DNA of 64,000 nucleotides, taken from positions 1-64,000 of the forward strand of contig CAIKAW010000100.1 in the NCBI GenBank assembly GCA_903825575.1, written 5' to 3'. Numbering within the stretch: the first letter of the stretch is position 1; every line of letters starts with the position of its first letter. This document shows, one piece after another, positions 17,962 to 26,115 of the stretch. The DNA is from an uncultured bacterium (GTDB lineage Bacteria; Actinomycetota; Actinomycetes; S36-B12; CAIKAW01). The notes below the pieces were generated by a model, which was not told the origin of the DNA, did no database searches, and saw nothing but the letters and a program-made list of their open reading frames with translations. The position numbers and the translations under genes are program-made.

Positions 17962-19109
17962 GCGGCCACCGGTTCGACAGTTGCTGGCACTCGGACGTCC
18001 ACCAGGTCGCGTGCTGCGCGACGGATTTGGTCGGGAGGTGCCGGAGCGAAGAAGGCGGGCGCGATAGCAATCAATAGTCCAACCACTGGAGACAGCGCCA
18101 GAGCCGGCAAGGTTAACGGCGTGACCGACAGGTTGAGCACGTCCGTTGCTGTGAAGAGGAGAACGATCGGTCCGACAAAGCCGCTGGCGACGGTAAGCCA
18201 CTCCGGCGTCGTCCAAGGATCAGGTCGGTACCGACTACGCAGCCCCCGTCTGGCACCCAAGCGCAGACCTAGGCCGGCGGTGGCCGTTCCGACTAGCGCC
18301 AGTGGCAGCGCCAGCCCTGGTGGGGTTCCGGCATCGAGTCCGGCTCCAACGCCTACTCCGATGCCGACCAGTCCAAGCAGAATCAATCCAGATGTGACAC
18401 GGCGCGAGCGCACCGACACTTCTGCGGTCCGGCCGAAGCCGCGCGAATCCATCGCGGCGGCTAACAGGATTGAGCGGTCAAGGGCGCCTGTCAGGACCGG
18501 AATCGCCGCACCGGCGAAGCCCCGGACACCTGATGTGGAACGACCGCGCAACCGCCTTGCAGTTCGAATTCTGGATACGTCCGTGACAAGTTGCGGCGCG
18601 AAGGTCAACGCCACCACCACTGCGACGCCCGCTTCGTAGAGCGCAGTGGGGAGTGCCTTGAGCAAGCGACTCGGCGACGCTAAGGAATTGGCGGCCCCCA
18701 AACACGCAAACATCGTTGCCAGTCGCAGGCCGTCGGCGGCGGCGAGCAGCACTTGCTCTGCAGTCACTGGCCCACCCAAGCGAATCCCTTGCGCCCAACT
18801 GGGCAGTCCGACTTCGGGCAACGTAAAGAGCAAGTGGGTGCCGATTGGCAGACCTATAAGCACGGCAAATCCCAGACGTAAGGCAATGACGAAGGCGCCG
18901 ACTCGCAAGAACGCACCAAAGGATGCTCCCCAAGCGGTGGCTGGACGGCGCGCCGCTACCACGTATCCGGAGGTGCCAATGATCAGCAGCAGAAGGAAGG
19001 GGTTGGTGGTTCGGCTAGCGGCCGCAGCCAGCCCCAGGGCCCACAACCACCACGCACCAGGATGCAGCCAGCGCTGGCGCAGCGCCCATTTTGCGCCCGG
19101 ACGATTCAC
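17958..19109 (-). CDS. ECF transporter T component (EcfT)
   Basis: Transmembrane scaffold, 383 residues, that couples the ATPases to the S component. Hydrophobic helices run from about 15 to 110, and the two coupling-helix motifs of EcfT are present: IRTARRLRGR and AAMDSRGFGR (variants of Ala-Arg-Gly). A C-terminal extension with three or four more helices (after about 250) is longer than in the minimal family. The GTG start follows GGAAGGGAC; the reading frame continues upstream through the riboswitch but that part is not coding. First gene of the four-gene operon. Confidence 0.9.
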   Translation of the reverse strand: MNRPGAKWALRQRWLHPGAWWLWALGLAAAASRTTNPFLLLLIIGTSGYVVAARRPATAWGASFGAFLRVGAFVIALRLGFAVLIGLPIGTHLLFTLPEVGLPSWAQGIRLGGPVTAEQVLLAAADGLRLATMFACLGAANSLASPSRLLKALPTALYEAGVAVVVALTFAPQLVTDVSRIRTARRLRGRSTSGVRGFAGAAIPVLTGALDRSILLAAAMDSRGFGRTAEVSVRSRRVTSGLILLGLVGIGVGVGAGLDAGTPPGLALPLALVGTATAGLGLRLGARRGLRSRYRPDPWTTPEWLTVASGFVGPIVLLFTATDVLNLSVTPLTLPALALSPVVGLLIAIAPAFFAPAPPDQIRRAARDLVDVRVPATVEPVAA

Positions 19110-19120
19110 GTCCAGTCCCT

Positions 19121-19190
19121 TCCGGTCGGCGGAGCCGCACCGGACGAACCGAACCTGCTGGTAGCAGTTCCGAGCGCTCGTCCGGCTCCG
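19121..19190 (-). promoter_or_regulatory. Possible expression platform of the cobalamin riboswitch
   Basis: Two mutually exclusive pairings are visible on the minus strand. TCCGGT (19139-19144) can pair with ACCGGA (19121-19126), whose GGA is part of the ribosome-binding site of ecfT. Alternatively CGGAGCCG (19183-19190) can pair with CGGCTCCG (19130-19137), with GACGA/TCGTC extending the stem, which would free the ribosome-binding site. A translational switch is an inference. Confidence 0.4.
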
Positions 19191-19226
19191 ATCCGCTGAC
19201 CTCGGCGGTAGGTGGAGCCTGTTCTG

Positions 19227-19337
19227 ATTCGCCAGGTGCTCCGGCTTGTCGCGATGCGACTCACGGTTGCGGGACAGCGCCGGGATTTCACCGGCTTCCC
19301 CTGGAATTCGAACCGACACCACTAGACCATGGCGAAT
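19227..19337 (-). ncRNA. Cobalamin (B12) riboswitch aptamer
   Basis: The minus strand carries the cobalamin-riboswitch core in order: GGGAAGCCGGTGAAATCCC, then GGCGCTGTCCCGCAACCGTGA, then the B12-box-like AAGCCGGAGCACCTGGC. The ends ATTCGCCA (19330-19337) and TGGCGAAT (19227-19234) form a perfect 8-bp closing stem P1. The aptamer lies about 117 nt upstream of ecfT and in the same direction, so B12 level should control the ECF/CobT-like operon, presumably repressing it when B12 is plentiful. Confidence 0.92.
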
Positions 19338-19389
19338 GTGCTCGAGTCAAAGACCCAGCGGTAACCTGCCAGCAACAGTAGGAGGACGA

Positions 19390-19602
19390 ATGGCGTGGCA
19401 CTGGAACTACCTCACGGTCGACGGCGGTGACTGCTCACCTCTGCCGGATTCAGACGCGGGAGACTTCCCTAGTCAGTCCGATGCCGAATCTTGGCTGGGG
19501 GAGACGTGGGCGGCCCTACTGGCCGAGGGCGTTGAGTCGGTCAGCCTCTACGAGAATGACCGCAAGGTCTACGGTCCGATGGGGTTACGCCCCGTCGGGT
19601 AG
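19390..19602 (+). CDS. Small conserved actinobacterial protein
   Basis: A 70-residue acidic soluble protein (MAWHWNYLTVDGGD start). The block FPSQSDAESWLGETWAALLAEGV and the ending YENDRKVYGPMGLRP match a short uncharacterised protein found across actinobacteria. A TAACCT hexamer at 19362-19367 and AGGAGGA before the ATG give it its own promoter and ribosome-binding site, divergent from the ECF operon. Function unknown. Confidence 0.8.
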   Translation: MAWHWNYLTVDGGDCSPLPDSDAGDFPSQSDAESWLGETWAALLAEGVESVSLYENDRKVYGPMGLRPVG

Positions 19603-19605
19603 GCC

Positions 19606-20604
19606 CTAGGGGCGTTCGGCCGGGCTCAGGGTCAACTCTGGGTCGCGCTTGACGATGTCTCCGAGCGCAGCATCGATTGCTTCCATCGTGTCTTTATCGA
19701 GCGTCAGACCGCTAGCAGCGACGCTTTCAAGCAACTGTTCTGGTCTGGTTGCTCCAACGATTGCCGCTGCGACATTCTGATTTTGCAGTACCCAGGCGAT
19801 CGCCAAAGTAGCCATCGATATGCCAGCCGCTTCGGCCACGGCCCGCAACGCTTGAACCCGCGTGAGGATCGGCTCCGTCAACATCTGGCTGAGGAAGAAG
19901 CTGCCTTCGGGGTCGCTCGCGCGGGAGTCCGGTGGGATCGGCGCTCCAGGCAGGTACTTGCCAGAGAGCAGACCTTGTGCCATCGGAGACCAGACAATCT
20001 GGCTCAACCCAAGCTCTTCCGACGTCGGAACTACTTCGGATTCGATTACCCGCCACAGCATTGAGTACTGGGGTTGATTTGAGACCAAACGGTCGAACCC
20101 CATCGCATCCGCAAGTTCTACGGCCGCACGGATCTCGCTGGCGCGCCACTCCGAAACACCAACGTAGAGAACCTTGCCCGAGCGAACGAGATCATCAAAG
20201 GTCCTAAGCGTCTCTTCAAGGGGTGTCGCATAGTCGTACCGATGTGCCTGATAGAGATCGACGTAATCAGTTTGCAGCCGGCGCAAGGATCCGTTGATGC
20301 TTTCAGATATGTGCTTGCGCGAAAGGCCGCGATCGTTGCGACCGGTGCCCGTGGGCCAATACACCTTTGTCAAGATTTCGAGCCCTTCGCGGCGCTGACC
20401 ACGAAGCGCGTTACCTAGGACGGTTTCAGCGCGGGTGTTGGCATAGACGTCAGCGGTGTCGAAGGTAGTAATCCCGGCGTCAAGGGCGGTGTTAACGCAC
20501 GCGTTGGCCGCAGCATCATCGACCTGCGAACCGTGGGTGATCCAGTTGCCGTAGATGATTTCGCTGACAAGCAGGCCGCTGTGGCCTAGGTGGCGGTATT
20601 CCAT
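19606..20604 (-). CDS. Aldo/keto reductase (potassium-channel beta-subunit-like group)
   Basis: NADP-dependent oxidoreductase of 332 residues with a TIM barrel. It shows FDTADVYANTRAE (catalytic Asp and Tyr), ILTKVYW (catalytic Lys), and YVDLYQAHRYD (catalytic His) in the expected order, plus the C-terminal cofactor loop VGATRPEQLLESV. The spacing resembles YghZ/Kv-beta type reductases. The natural substrate is unknown. The ATG is 6 nt after TAGGGT with no Shine-Dalgarno. Confidence 0.92.
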   Translation of the reverse strand: MEYRHLGHSGLLVSEIIYGNWITHGSQVDDAAANACVNTALDAGITTFDTADVYANTRAETVLGNALRGQRREGLEILTKVYWPTGTGRNDRGLSRKHISESINGSLRRLQTDYVDLYQAHRYDYATPLEETLRTFDDLVRSGKVLYVGVSEWRASEIRAAVELADAMGFDRLVSNQPQYSMLWRVIESEVVPTSEELGLSQIVWSPMAQGLLSGKYLPGAPIPPDSRASDPEGSFFLSQMLTEPILTRVQALRAVAEAAGISMATLAIAWVLQNQNVAAAIVGATRPEQLLESVAASGLTLDKDTMEAIDAALGDIVKRDPELTLSPAERP

Positions 20605-20610
20605 GGTGGA

Positions 20611-20616
20611 ACCCTA
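20611..20616 (-). promoter_or_regulatory. TAGGGT -10 element, leaderless start of aldo/keto reductase
   Basis: TAGGGT, then TTCCACC-type 6-nt gap (TCCACC), then the ATG. Confidence 0.55.
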
Positions 20617-20635
20617 CGGCCTACCCGATTCAGTT

Positions 20636-21223
20636 TCAGCGCTTAGCCTTCTGCTTGGCCACTACGGGCTTGCCGCCTGCCCTGAAACGTGGCTTGGGCA
20701 GGCGAAGTCGTCGAATCTGCAGCCCACGCATGATTGCGTAATTTGACATGCCCTTCGTGCTGGCGTCCGGGAATTCTTTGGCCAGCGCCTTACGAACTCG
20801 GAAGGCCAGCCAGATCGAGTCAAGGACGATTAGGCCCAGCATGACCAGCCACACCAGTGATGTGATGCTTTGTAGCGACTTGCTTCGCGAGGCCAGTGAG
20901 CCAACCAGTACTAGGAATGCGACGGGTACGAAGAACTCAGCGATCGTGAACCGGGAGTCAACGTAGTCGCGGACGAAGCCACGCTCGGGCCCAGCGTCCC
21001 GGGCAGGTAGTCGGCTCGGATCCCCGGAAGCTAGTCCGGCGCGAGCGTTGAGCCGGTCCCCACGAGCGCGCTCGCGGGCGGCCGCACGGGCGGCTTTGGG
21101 GTCCTTGGGGATCGTCAGCGACTTCTTCCGGGCCGCTTCGGCTTCCTTGCGCGTCGGGGTCGCGTGCCCCTTGCCGGATACCGGAGAGCTCGGCTCCGGC
21201 TCAGTCTTGCTTCGTCCAAACAT
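20636..21223 (-). CDS. DUF3043 membrane protein
   Basis: A 195-residue actinobacterial protein. It has a long charged N-terminal region (Lys/Arg/Ala-rich, about 1-85), a conserved GFVRDYVDSRFTIAEFF box just before two membrane helices (about 95-145), and a basic tail with MRGLQIRRLRLPKPR. These are the hallmarks of DUF3043. Its function is unknown. The start codon is 6 nt after TAGGCT, and the gene is divergent from pspA. Confidence 0.88.
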   Translation of the reverse strand: MFGRSKTEPEPSSPVSGKGHATPTRKEAEAARKKSLTIPKDPKAARAAARERARGDRLNARAGLASGDPSRLPARDAGPERGFVRDYVDSRFTIAEFFVPVAFLVLVGSLASRSKSLQSITSLVWLVMLGLIVLDSIWLAFRVRKALAKEFPDASTKGMSNYAIMRGLQIRRLRLPKPRFRAGGKPVVAKQKAKR

Positions 21224-21229
21224 GGCGGC

Positions 21230-21235
21230 AGCCTA
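21230..21235 (-). promoter_or_regulatory. TAGGCT -10 element, leaderless start of DUF3043 gene
   Basis: TAGGCT, then GCCGCC, then the ATG. Confidence 0.55.
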
Positions 21236-21276
21236 GTCCGTTCCCAGCCACCGACAGCATTGGGCCGCGTACGCCT

Positions 21277-21282
21277 TAGGCT
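21277..21282 (+). promoter_or_regulatory. TAGGCT, probable -10 of the pspA operon
   Basis: The hexamer lies 30 nt before the pspA ATG, leaving a short leader that contains AAGGGAG. Confidence 0.4.
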
Positions 21283-21311
21283 GGCGGGACCGGCGAAGGG
21301 AGCAGGAAACT

Positions 21312-22070
21312 ATGGGTCTCTGGCAGCGCTTCACAATGGTCTTCAGCGCAAAGGCGAGTCGAGCGCTCGATCGCGCCGAGGATCCGCGCGAAACCCTTGA
21401 CTACTCATACGAGAAGCAGTTGGAACTTCTGGCCCAGGTTCGTCGCGGCGTCGCGGATGTAGCAACCTCGAGGAAGCGACTAGAGCTGCAGGTCACCGGT
21501 CTAGAGCAGCAGTCCACGAAGCTAGAAGGTCAAGCCCGTGCCGCCTTGGCGCAAGGACGCGAAGATCTGGCCCGCGAGGCCTTGACCCGCCGCAGCGGCC
21601 TGACACAGCAAGTGGCTGATCTGAAAGAACAGCACGCGCAGCTGCAGGCGCAGGAGGAGTCACTGACCGCCTCTGCTCAGCAGCTGCAGGCTAAAGTTGA
21701 AGCCTTCCGCACCCGCAAGGAAACGATCAAAGCCACCTACTCTGCCGCTGAAGCTCAGACCAAGATTGGTGAAGCGTTCACCGGAATCTCCAAGGAACTT
21801 GGCGATGTTGGCTTGGCAATCCAACGGGCCGAGGACAAGACGGCCCAGTTGCAGGCCCGAGCTGGCGCGATCGACGAGCTATTGGCTTCCGGCGCATTGC
21901 CTGATGCGTCCGGTGCGACCAAAGACGATCTCACGTTAGAACTGGAGCGACTGTCGAGTTCAAGTGACGTCGATAACCAACTGGCATCGCTGAAGGCTGA
22001 AATTGGGGCTGCACCTACAACCCCGGCGATCGGTTCCAGTACTGACGCGGCAGCCCAGCCGGAGAAGTAG
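21312..22070 (+). CDS. pspA: PspA/IM30 family membrane-stress protein
   Basis: Peripheral membrane-protecting ESCRT-III-like protein of 252 residues. It starts MGLWQRFTMVFSAKASRALDRAEDPRE, the amphipathic helix and family signature, and continues as nearly unbroken helical coiled coil (about 25-215) with heptads rich in Gln, Leu and Ala. First of three tightly packed genes (pspA, htpX-like, pspAB), a known actinobacterial membrane-stress module. The next gene starts at the base after its stop. Confidence 0.93.
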   Translation: MGLWQRFTMVFSAKASRALDRAEDPRETLDYSYEKQLELLAQVRRGVADVATSRKRLELQVTGLEQQSTKLEGQARAALAQGREDLAREALTRRSGLTQQVADLKEQHAQLQAQEESLTASAQQLQAKVEAFRTRKETIKATYSAAEAQTKIGEAFTGISKELGDVGLAIQRAEDKTAQLQARAGAIDELLASGALPDASGATKDDLTLELERLSSSSDVDNQLASLKAEIGAAPTTPAIGSSTDAAAQPEK

Positions 22071-22991
22071 ATGGCGGCACGCGGTCGGTTCGCCCCTGAC
22101 CGGGGACTGAGCGCCCGAATGGGCGGCACGATGTTCTTACTCGGTTTGCTGTACGTCGTTGTCTTCCTGCTGCTGATCAGTTTCCTGCGCATGTCGGCCG
22201 GGTTCGCCATTGCAATATCGGCGGGCATGCTCTTCTTTCAGTGGTACGCCTCCGATTCGATCGCGATGTTTGGCATGCGCGCAGTCGAAGTAACTCCCGA
22301 GCAGGCTCCGCAGTTGCATGCAGTTGTAGATCGACTTTGTGCATTGGCTGATGTGCCGAAGCCCAGAGTTGCGATCTCGGAGACCGACCTGCCCAACGCT
22401 TTTGCCACGGGCCGCAGCCCTAACCGCTCGGTCGTTTGCGTGACTACTGGGTTGCTAAAACGCCTCGATGAATCTGAGCTAGAAGGCGTCTTGGCGCACG
22501 AACTCTCACACGTCGCCCACCGAGATGTTCTGGTCATGACGATTGCGTCCTTCGCCGCAGTCCTAGCCGGCGTGCTCAGCCGCATGGCGTTCTGGGGCGG
22601 CCTGGGATTCGGTGGCGGTCGTGGCGGCAACAACGACGAAGAGGGCGGAGGAGCTGCTTGGCTAGTGGTCATCGTCGTCGGAGTTGTCGTCTACTTCGTG
22701 GCTTTCCTGCTTATGCGCGGACTCTCGCGCTACCGCGAGTTGTCCGCTGATCGCTCCGGTGCCCTCTTGACCGGCCGACCGAGCGCCCTTGCCTCTGCTT
22801 TGCAAAAAATAACTGGCGACATGGGGCGGATCCCCACCCGCGATCTGCGGCAAGCCGAAGCGTTCAACGCATTCTTCTTTGCTCCGGCAATCGCACCAGG
22901 CGCCTCGCTATCTTCGCTGTTCGCGACGCATCCTCCGCTGCAGACCAGGCTCGATCAGTTGGCCCGAATCGCCGCGCAACTAGGTCAGTGA
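22071..22991 (+). CDS. htpX: HtpX-like M48 zinc metalloprotease
   Basis: Membrane-bound protease for quality control of membrane proteins, 306 residues. Two helices (about 20-60) precede the zinc site HELSHVAHRD (HExxH), with the third ligand Glu in YRELSADRSGALL after another pair of membrane segments. A Gly-rich insert (GGGRGGNNDEEGGG) lies between them. It directly follows pspA with no gap. Confidence 0.93.
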   Translation: MAARGRFAPDRGLSARMGGTMFLLGLLYVVVFLLLISFLRMSAGFAIAISAGMLFFQWYASDSIAMFGMRAVEVTPEQAPQLHAVVDRLCALADVPKPRVAISETDLPNAFATGRSPNRSVVCVTTGLLKRLDESELEGVLAHELSHVAHRDVLVMTIASFAAVLAGVLSRMAFWGGLGFGGGRGGNNDEEGGGAAWLVVIVVGVVVYFVAFLLMRGLSRYRELSADRSGALLTGRPSALASALQKITGDMGRIPTRDLRQAEAFNAFFFAPAIAPGASLSSLFATHPPLQTRLDQLARIAAQLGQ

Positions 22992-22992
22992 C

Positions 22993-23556
22993 ATGGGCTG
23001 GTTGAAGTCGGTATTGGGTAGTAGCGAACCGGCTAAACCGAATCTGGACCAACTGTTCTCATTGCCGTCGGCCGTAATCTCGCTGTCGGCAACTTTGGGT
23101 TTCGTCCCAACCGGGACCGGAAGTGTCGCCTTCCGAGCGCCCGAGGGGAAGGCGTTTGCCGACGTTGAGCAAGAGGTCCTTCAGCTAGTCGGGGCAGATA
23201 CAAAGGTGTCGACCCAGTCTGATGAGTACGGCTTCACCTGGGTGGTCGTCGAGGACGACTCGGTGGATGCTGCGGGACTGGTCACGGCGCTGCACGCGGT
23301 TAATAGCTCCCTTGCCGATGGCGGGTTTGGAAGTGTCCTGCTTTGCTCGCTGGTGGCCATGCGGGATCCAAACGGCCGAAAACTTGGGCTGGTGTATCTG
23401 TTCAAGCGGGGAACGTTCTATCCATTTGCGCCGCTCACTGGGCAAACTCGCGACACCATCTTGGAACTGCAAGTTCGCGATGCGCTCGGATCTGACCTGC
23501 CGGTCGAACCGGACCTGAGTCGCTGGTTTGCAGTCTGGGGCGCCCCAGGACTGTGA
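22993..23556 (+). CDS. pspAB: PspA-associated protein PspAB
   Basis: A 187-residue soluble protein found with PspA and HtpX in actinobacteria and archaea. The start MGWLKSVLGSSEPAKPNLDQLFSLPSA and the internal VSTQSDEYGFTWVVVEDD are the family hallmarks. Its biochemical role is not established. It lies 1 nt after the htpX stop, and its stop directly abuts the stop of the convergent nadA gene. Confidence 0.82.
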   Translation: MGWLKSVLGSSEPAKPNLDQLFSLPSAVISLSATLGFVPTGTGSVAFRAPEGKAFADVEQEVLQLVGADTKVSTQSDEYGFTWVVVEDDSVDAAGLVTALHAVNSSLADGGFGSVLLCSLVAMRDPNGRKLGLVYLFKRGTFYPFAPLTGQTRDTILELQVRDALGSDLPVEPDLSRWFAVWGAPGL

Positions 23557-24744
23557 TCAGTCGCGGGCGCTCGGACCAGGCATGGCAAGCATGCGATCAA
23601 GAGCGACCCGAGCCCATTTGGCTGTTTCGACTTCAACTGTGATGCGGTTCACGGCTCGGCCAGCAACCAGACTCTCTAGCGTCCAAACAAGGTGTGGCAG
23701 GTCGATCCGGTTCATCGTCGAGCAGTAGCAAACCGTGCGATCTAAGAAGGTGACGTGCTTGTCTGGATGCGCTGATGCAAGCCTTCGCACCAAATTCAGC
23801 TCGGTTCCGATCGCCCAACTCGAGCCGGCAGGGGCGGCTTCGATGGTCGCAATAATGAACTCGGTCGAACCAACGAAGTCCGCAGCCAGCACAACGTCGT
23901 GCTGACATTCAGGATGCACGAGTACCTGAATACCGGGAACTCGTTCCCGGACTTGGGCCACCGAATCGGTGGTGAATCGCGCATGTACTGAGCAGTGGCC
24001 GCGCCAAAGCAGGACCTTTGCGTCCGTAAGCTCGCTGCGCGTCAGGCCACCGTCGGGCAGGCGCGGGTCATAGACGGCACAGTCGGAAAGTGACAACCCA
24101 AGATCGCGTACCGCGGTGTTGCGACCTAGATGTTGATCGGGCAGGAACAGAATTCGCTGGCCTTGTTCGAAGGCCCAGCGCATGACTGCAGCAGCATTGC
24201 TCGACGTGCAGACTGCGCCTGCGTGTTCGCCGGTAAATGACTTGATCGCAGCCGAAGAGTTCATGTAGGTCACGGGGATGGTTTCCGCCGAAAGGCCGGC
24301 TTCGCGCAGCGTCGCCCAGGCCCGATCAACTTGATCTCGCGCCGCCATGTCAGCCATCGAACAGCCGGCGGCCAAGTCAGGAAGTAGGACGCGTTGGTCT
24401 GGGCCGGTGAGGATGTCTGCGCTTTCAGCCATGAAGTGAACGCCGCAAAAGACAATGTTCTCGACGTCCGGACGTTCGGCCGCGATTCGCGCAAGTTTGA
24501 ACGAATCACCAGTTGCATCGGCGAAGGCCATGACTTCGTCGCGCTGGTAGTGGTGGCCAAGGATGAACACAGAATCGCCCAGCGCTGCTTTTGCAGCGGT
24601 CGCGCGCTCGACTAGGTCTGGGTCGCTCGCTGGTGGAAGCACGCCGGGGCAGTCGACACCGCGTTCACTCGCGAGGTCTGAAGACTGCCCGAGCAACAGC
24701 AGCGCCAGCGTTGATACCGGCGCACTTGTCGTTGTCATGGTCAT
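23557..24744 (-). CDS. nadA: Quinolinate synthase
   Basis: Iron-sulfur enzyme that condenses iminoaspartate with dihydroxyacetone phosphate to quinolinate in NAD synthesis. About 395 residues; the three cluster cysteines are in VFCGVHFMAE, AVCTSSNAAA and HPECQHDV, and the N-terminal GHHYQRDEV motif holds the substrate-binding His and Tyr. The start could be the ATG at 24744 or a second one 6 nt on. It is not accompanied by nadB or nadC here. The convergent pspAB gene ends one base away. Confidence 0.96.
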   Translation of the reverse strand: MTMTTTSAPVSTLALLLLGQSSDLASERGVDCPGVLPPASDPDLVERATAAKAALGDSVFILGHHYQRDEVMAFADATGDSFKLARIAAERPDVENIVFCGVHFMAESADILTGPDQRVLLPDLAAGCSMADMAARDQVDRAWATLREAGLSAETIPVTYMNSSAAIKSFTGEHAGAVCTSSNAAAVMRWAFEQGQRILFLPDQHLGRNTAVRDLGLSLSDCAVYDPRLPDGGLTRSELTDAKVLLWRGHCSVHARFTTDSVAQVRERVPGIQVLVHPECQHDVVLAADFVGSTEFIIATIEAAPAGSSWAIGTELNLVRRLASAHPDKHVTFLDRTVCYCSTMNRIDLPHLVWTLESLVAGRAVNRITVEVETAKWARVALDRMLAMPGPSARD

Positions 24745-24836
24745 CCCATCCGCCAGGTCAATGCTTCGGCCCACATTTTCGCACAGTCGTTGCGGGCTGG
24801 CTGCGGCGGCGACGTCGGGTGAGTTGACTTGCGAGG

Positions 24837-24842
24837 TAGCCT
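24837..24842 (+). promoter_or_regulatory. TAGCCT -10 element, leaderless start of glycerate kinase
   Basis: TAGCCT, then 7 nt, then the GTG. Confidence 0.5.
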
Positions 24843-24849
24843 CCGGTTC

Positions 24850-25980
24850 GTGCGCATCGTTGTGGCTCCTGATGAATTCACCGGCACGCTGTCGGCAGTT
24901 GAGGCTGCCGCTGCGATCGCCTCAGGGTGGCTGCGAACAGCACCCGACGATGAAGTCCTTGAGTTGCCCGTCTCCGACGGGGGTCCTGGTTTCGTCTGTG
25001 TGCTGCACTCAGTATTGGGTGGGAGCCTGTTGCCGATTGAGATTGACGGGCCGCTTGGCGCAACTGTGACGGGTTCGGTCTTGCTGGTGGGTGACACCGG
25101 GTACGTGGAGTCAGCACAGGCCACCGGGCGACCTTTGCTTGCCGAAGCTGCCCCCACGTTGGCGAGCAGTTATGGCGTAGGCCAGTTGATGTTGGCGGCC
25201 CTAGACCGAGGCGCCAGCCGGATCGTCGTCGGCCTCGGGGGCACGATGACCACCGACGGGGGAGCCGGCTTATTGGCAGCCCTTGGAGCCACGGCAGTTT
25301 CACACTCCGGGGCGGATGGCACGGCTCTGCTGCGACAGGGTGGTGCGGCCCTACTTTCGATCGCAGCCGTCGACTTAAGTCCAGCGCTCGAGCGCACGAA
25401 TGGCATTGAAATTGTCGCCGCCACGGACGTTGACTCTCCGCTGCTCGGACCGCGCGGGGCCGCTTTCGGTTTCGGGCCCCAGAAAGGTGCCAGCCCCACC
25501 CAAGTCGACGAACTGGAAGCAGCGCTGGCGCATTTTGCAAAACTGGTTGGACGCTCGACGACCGGGCGGGATCCGGCGTTGGCCTTGGGCGCGGGGGCGG
25601 CTGGCGGTCAGGGATACGCGCTGCTGGCGTTAGGCGGTACGCGAGCCTCAGGCAGCCAGTTAGTGCTTGGCGCGCTCGGACTGGCTGCTGCTGTGGCCAC
25701 CGCTGACCTTGTGATCACCGGTGAAGGCTCGTTCGACTGGCAGAGCCTTCGCGGCAAAGTGGTCGGAGAGGTTGCCCGGCTCGCAGTTGACGCCGGCCGA
25801 CCATGCTTGGTCCTAGCCGGCCAAGTGCATTTGGGCCGGCGCGACTACAGCCCCATTGGTGTCGTGGCCGCTCGGTCGGTGGCGGACTACCTAGGGTCAG
25901 TCGAAGCCGCCCTCATCCAGCCTTCGATCGGGCTGGCCGCCTTGGCCGAAAGAGTGGCCTTGACGTGGTCACGACAGTAG
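24850..25980 (+). CDS. Glycerate kinase (GarK/GlxK family)
   Basis: ATP-dependent kinase phosphorylating D-glycerate. The 376-residue protein begins VRIVVAPDEFTGTLSAVEAA, the usual APDSFKGTLSA motif with changes at the Ser-Phe-Lys positions (here Glu-Phe-Thr); PVSDGGPGF, GLGGTMTTDGGAGLLAALG and GEGSFDWQSLRGKV complete the family pattern. The replaced lysine in the first motif may matter for substrate binding. In mycobacteria the equivalent gene (Rv2205c) lies in the same place. The GTG start is preferred to an upstream in-frame codon for its -10 spacing. Confidence 0.87.
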   Translation: MRIVVAPDEFTGTLSAVEAAAAIASGWLRTAPDDEVLELPVSDGGPGFVCVLHSVLGGSLLPIEIDGPLGATVTGSVLLVGDTGYVESAQATGRPLLAEAAPTLASSYGVGQLMLAALDRGASRIVVGLGGTMTTDGGAGLLAALGATAVSHSGADGTALLRQGGAALLSIAAVDLSPALERTNGIEIVAATDVDSPLLGPRGAAFGFGPQKGASPTQVDELEAALAHFAKLVGRSTTGRDPALALGAGAAGGQGYALLALGGTRASGSQLVLGALGLAAAVATADLVITGEGSFDWQSLRGKVVGEVARLAVDAGRPCLVLAGQVHLGRRDYSPIGVVAARSVADYLGSVEAALIQPSIGLAALAERVALTWSRQ

Positions 25981-26115
25981 GTCGTTGCCGGGAACAAAGT
26001 TGCCTCGCCGGAAGTTAGAGCCACAGTCAGGCCTGCGAAAAGCATCTGCCTTGCGACAGTGTGCGAGCATTAGCACGGCGTGGGTGGAGTCCTATCAACT
26101 GGTTGGAGAGTCCGA

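Noticed and set aside
17962-18216. 85-residue N-terminal extension of the ECF ATPase frame
   Set aside because: It overlaps ecfT coding sequence and has no homology-like pattern; the ATG overlapping the ecfT stop is the proper start.
19290-19337. tRNA-like signals on the minus strand (GTCTAGTGGT like a D-arm, GGTTCGAATTCC like a T-arm)
   Set aside because: There is no room for an anticodon arm between them, no acceptor stem, and both lie inside the cobalamin aptamer.
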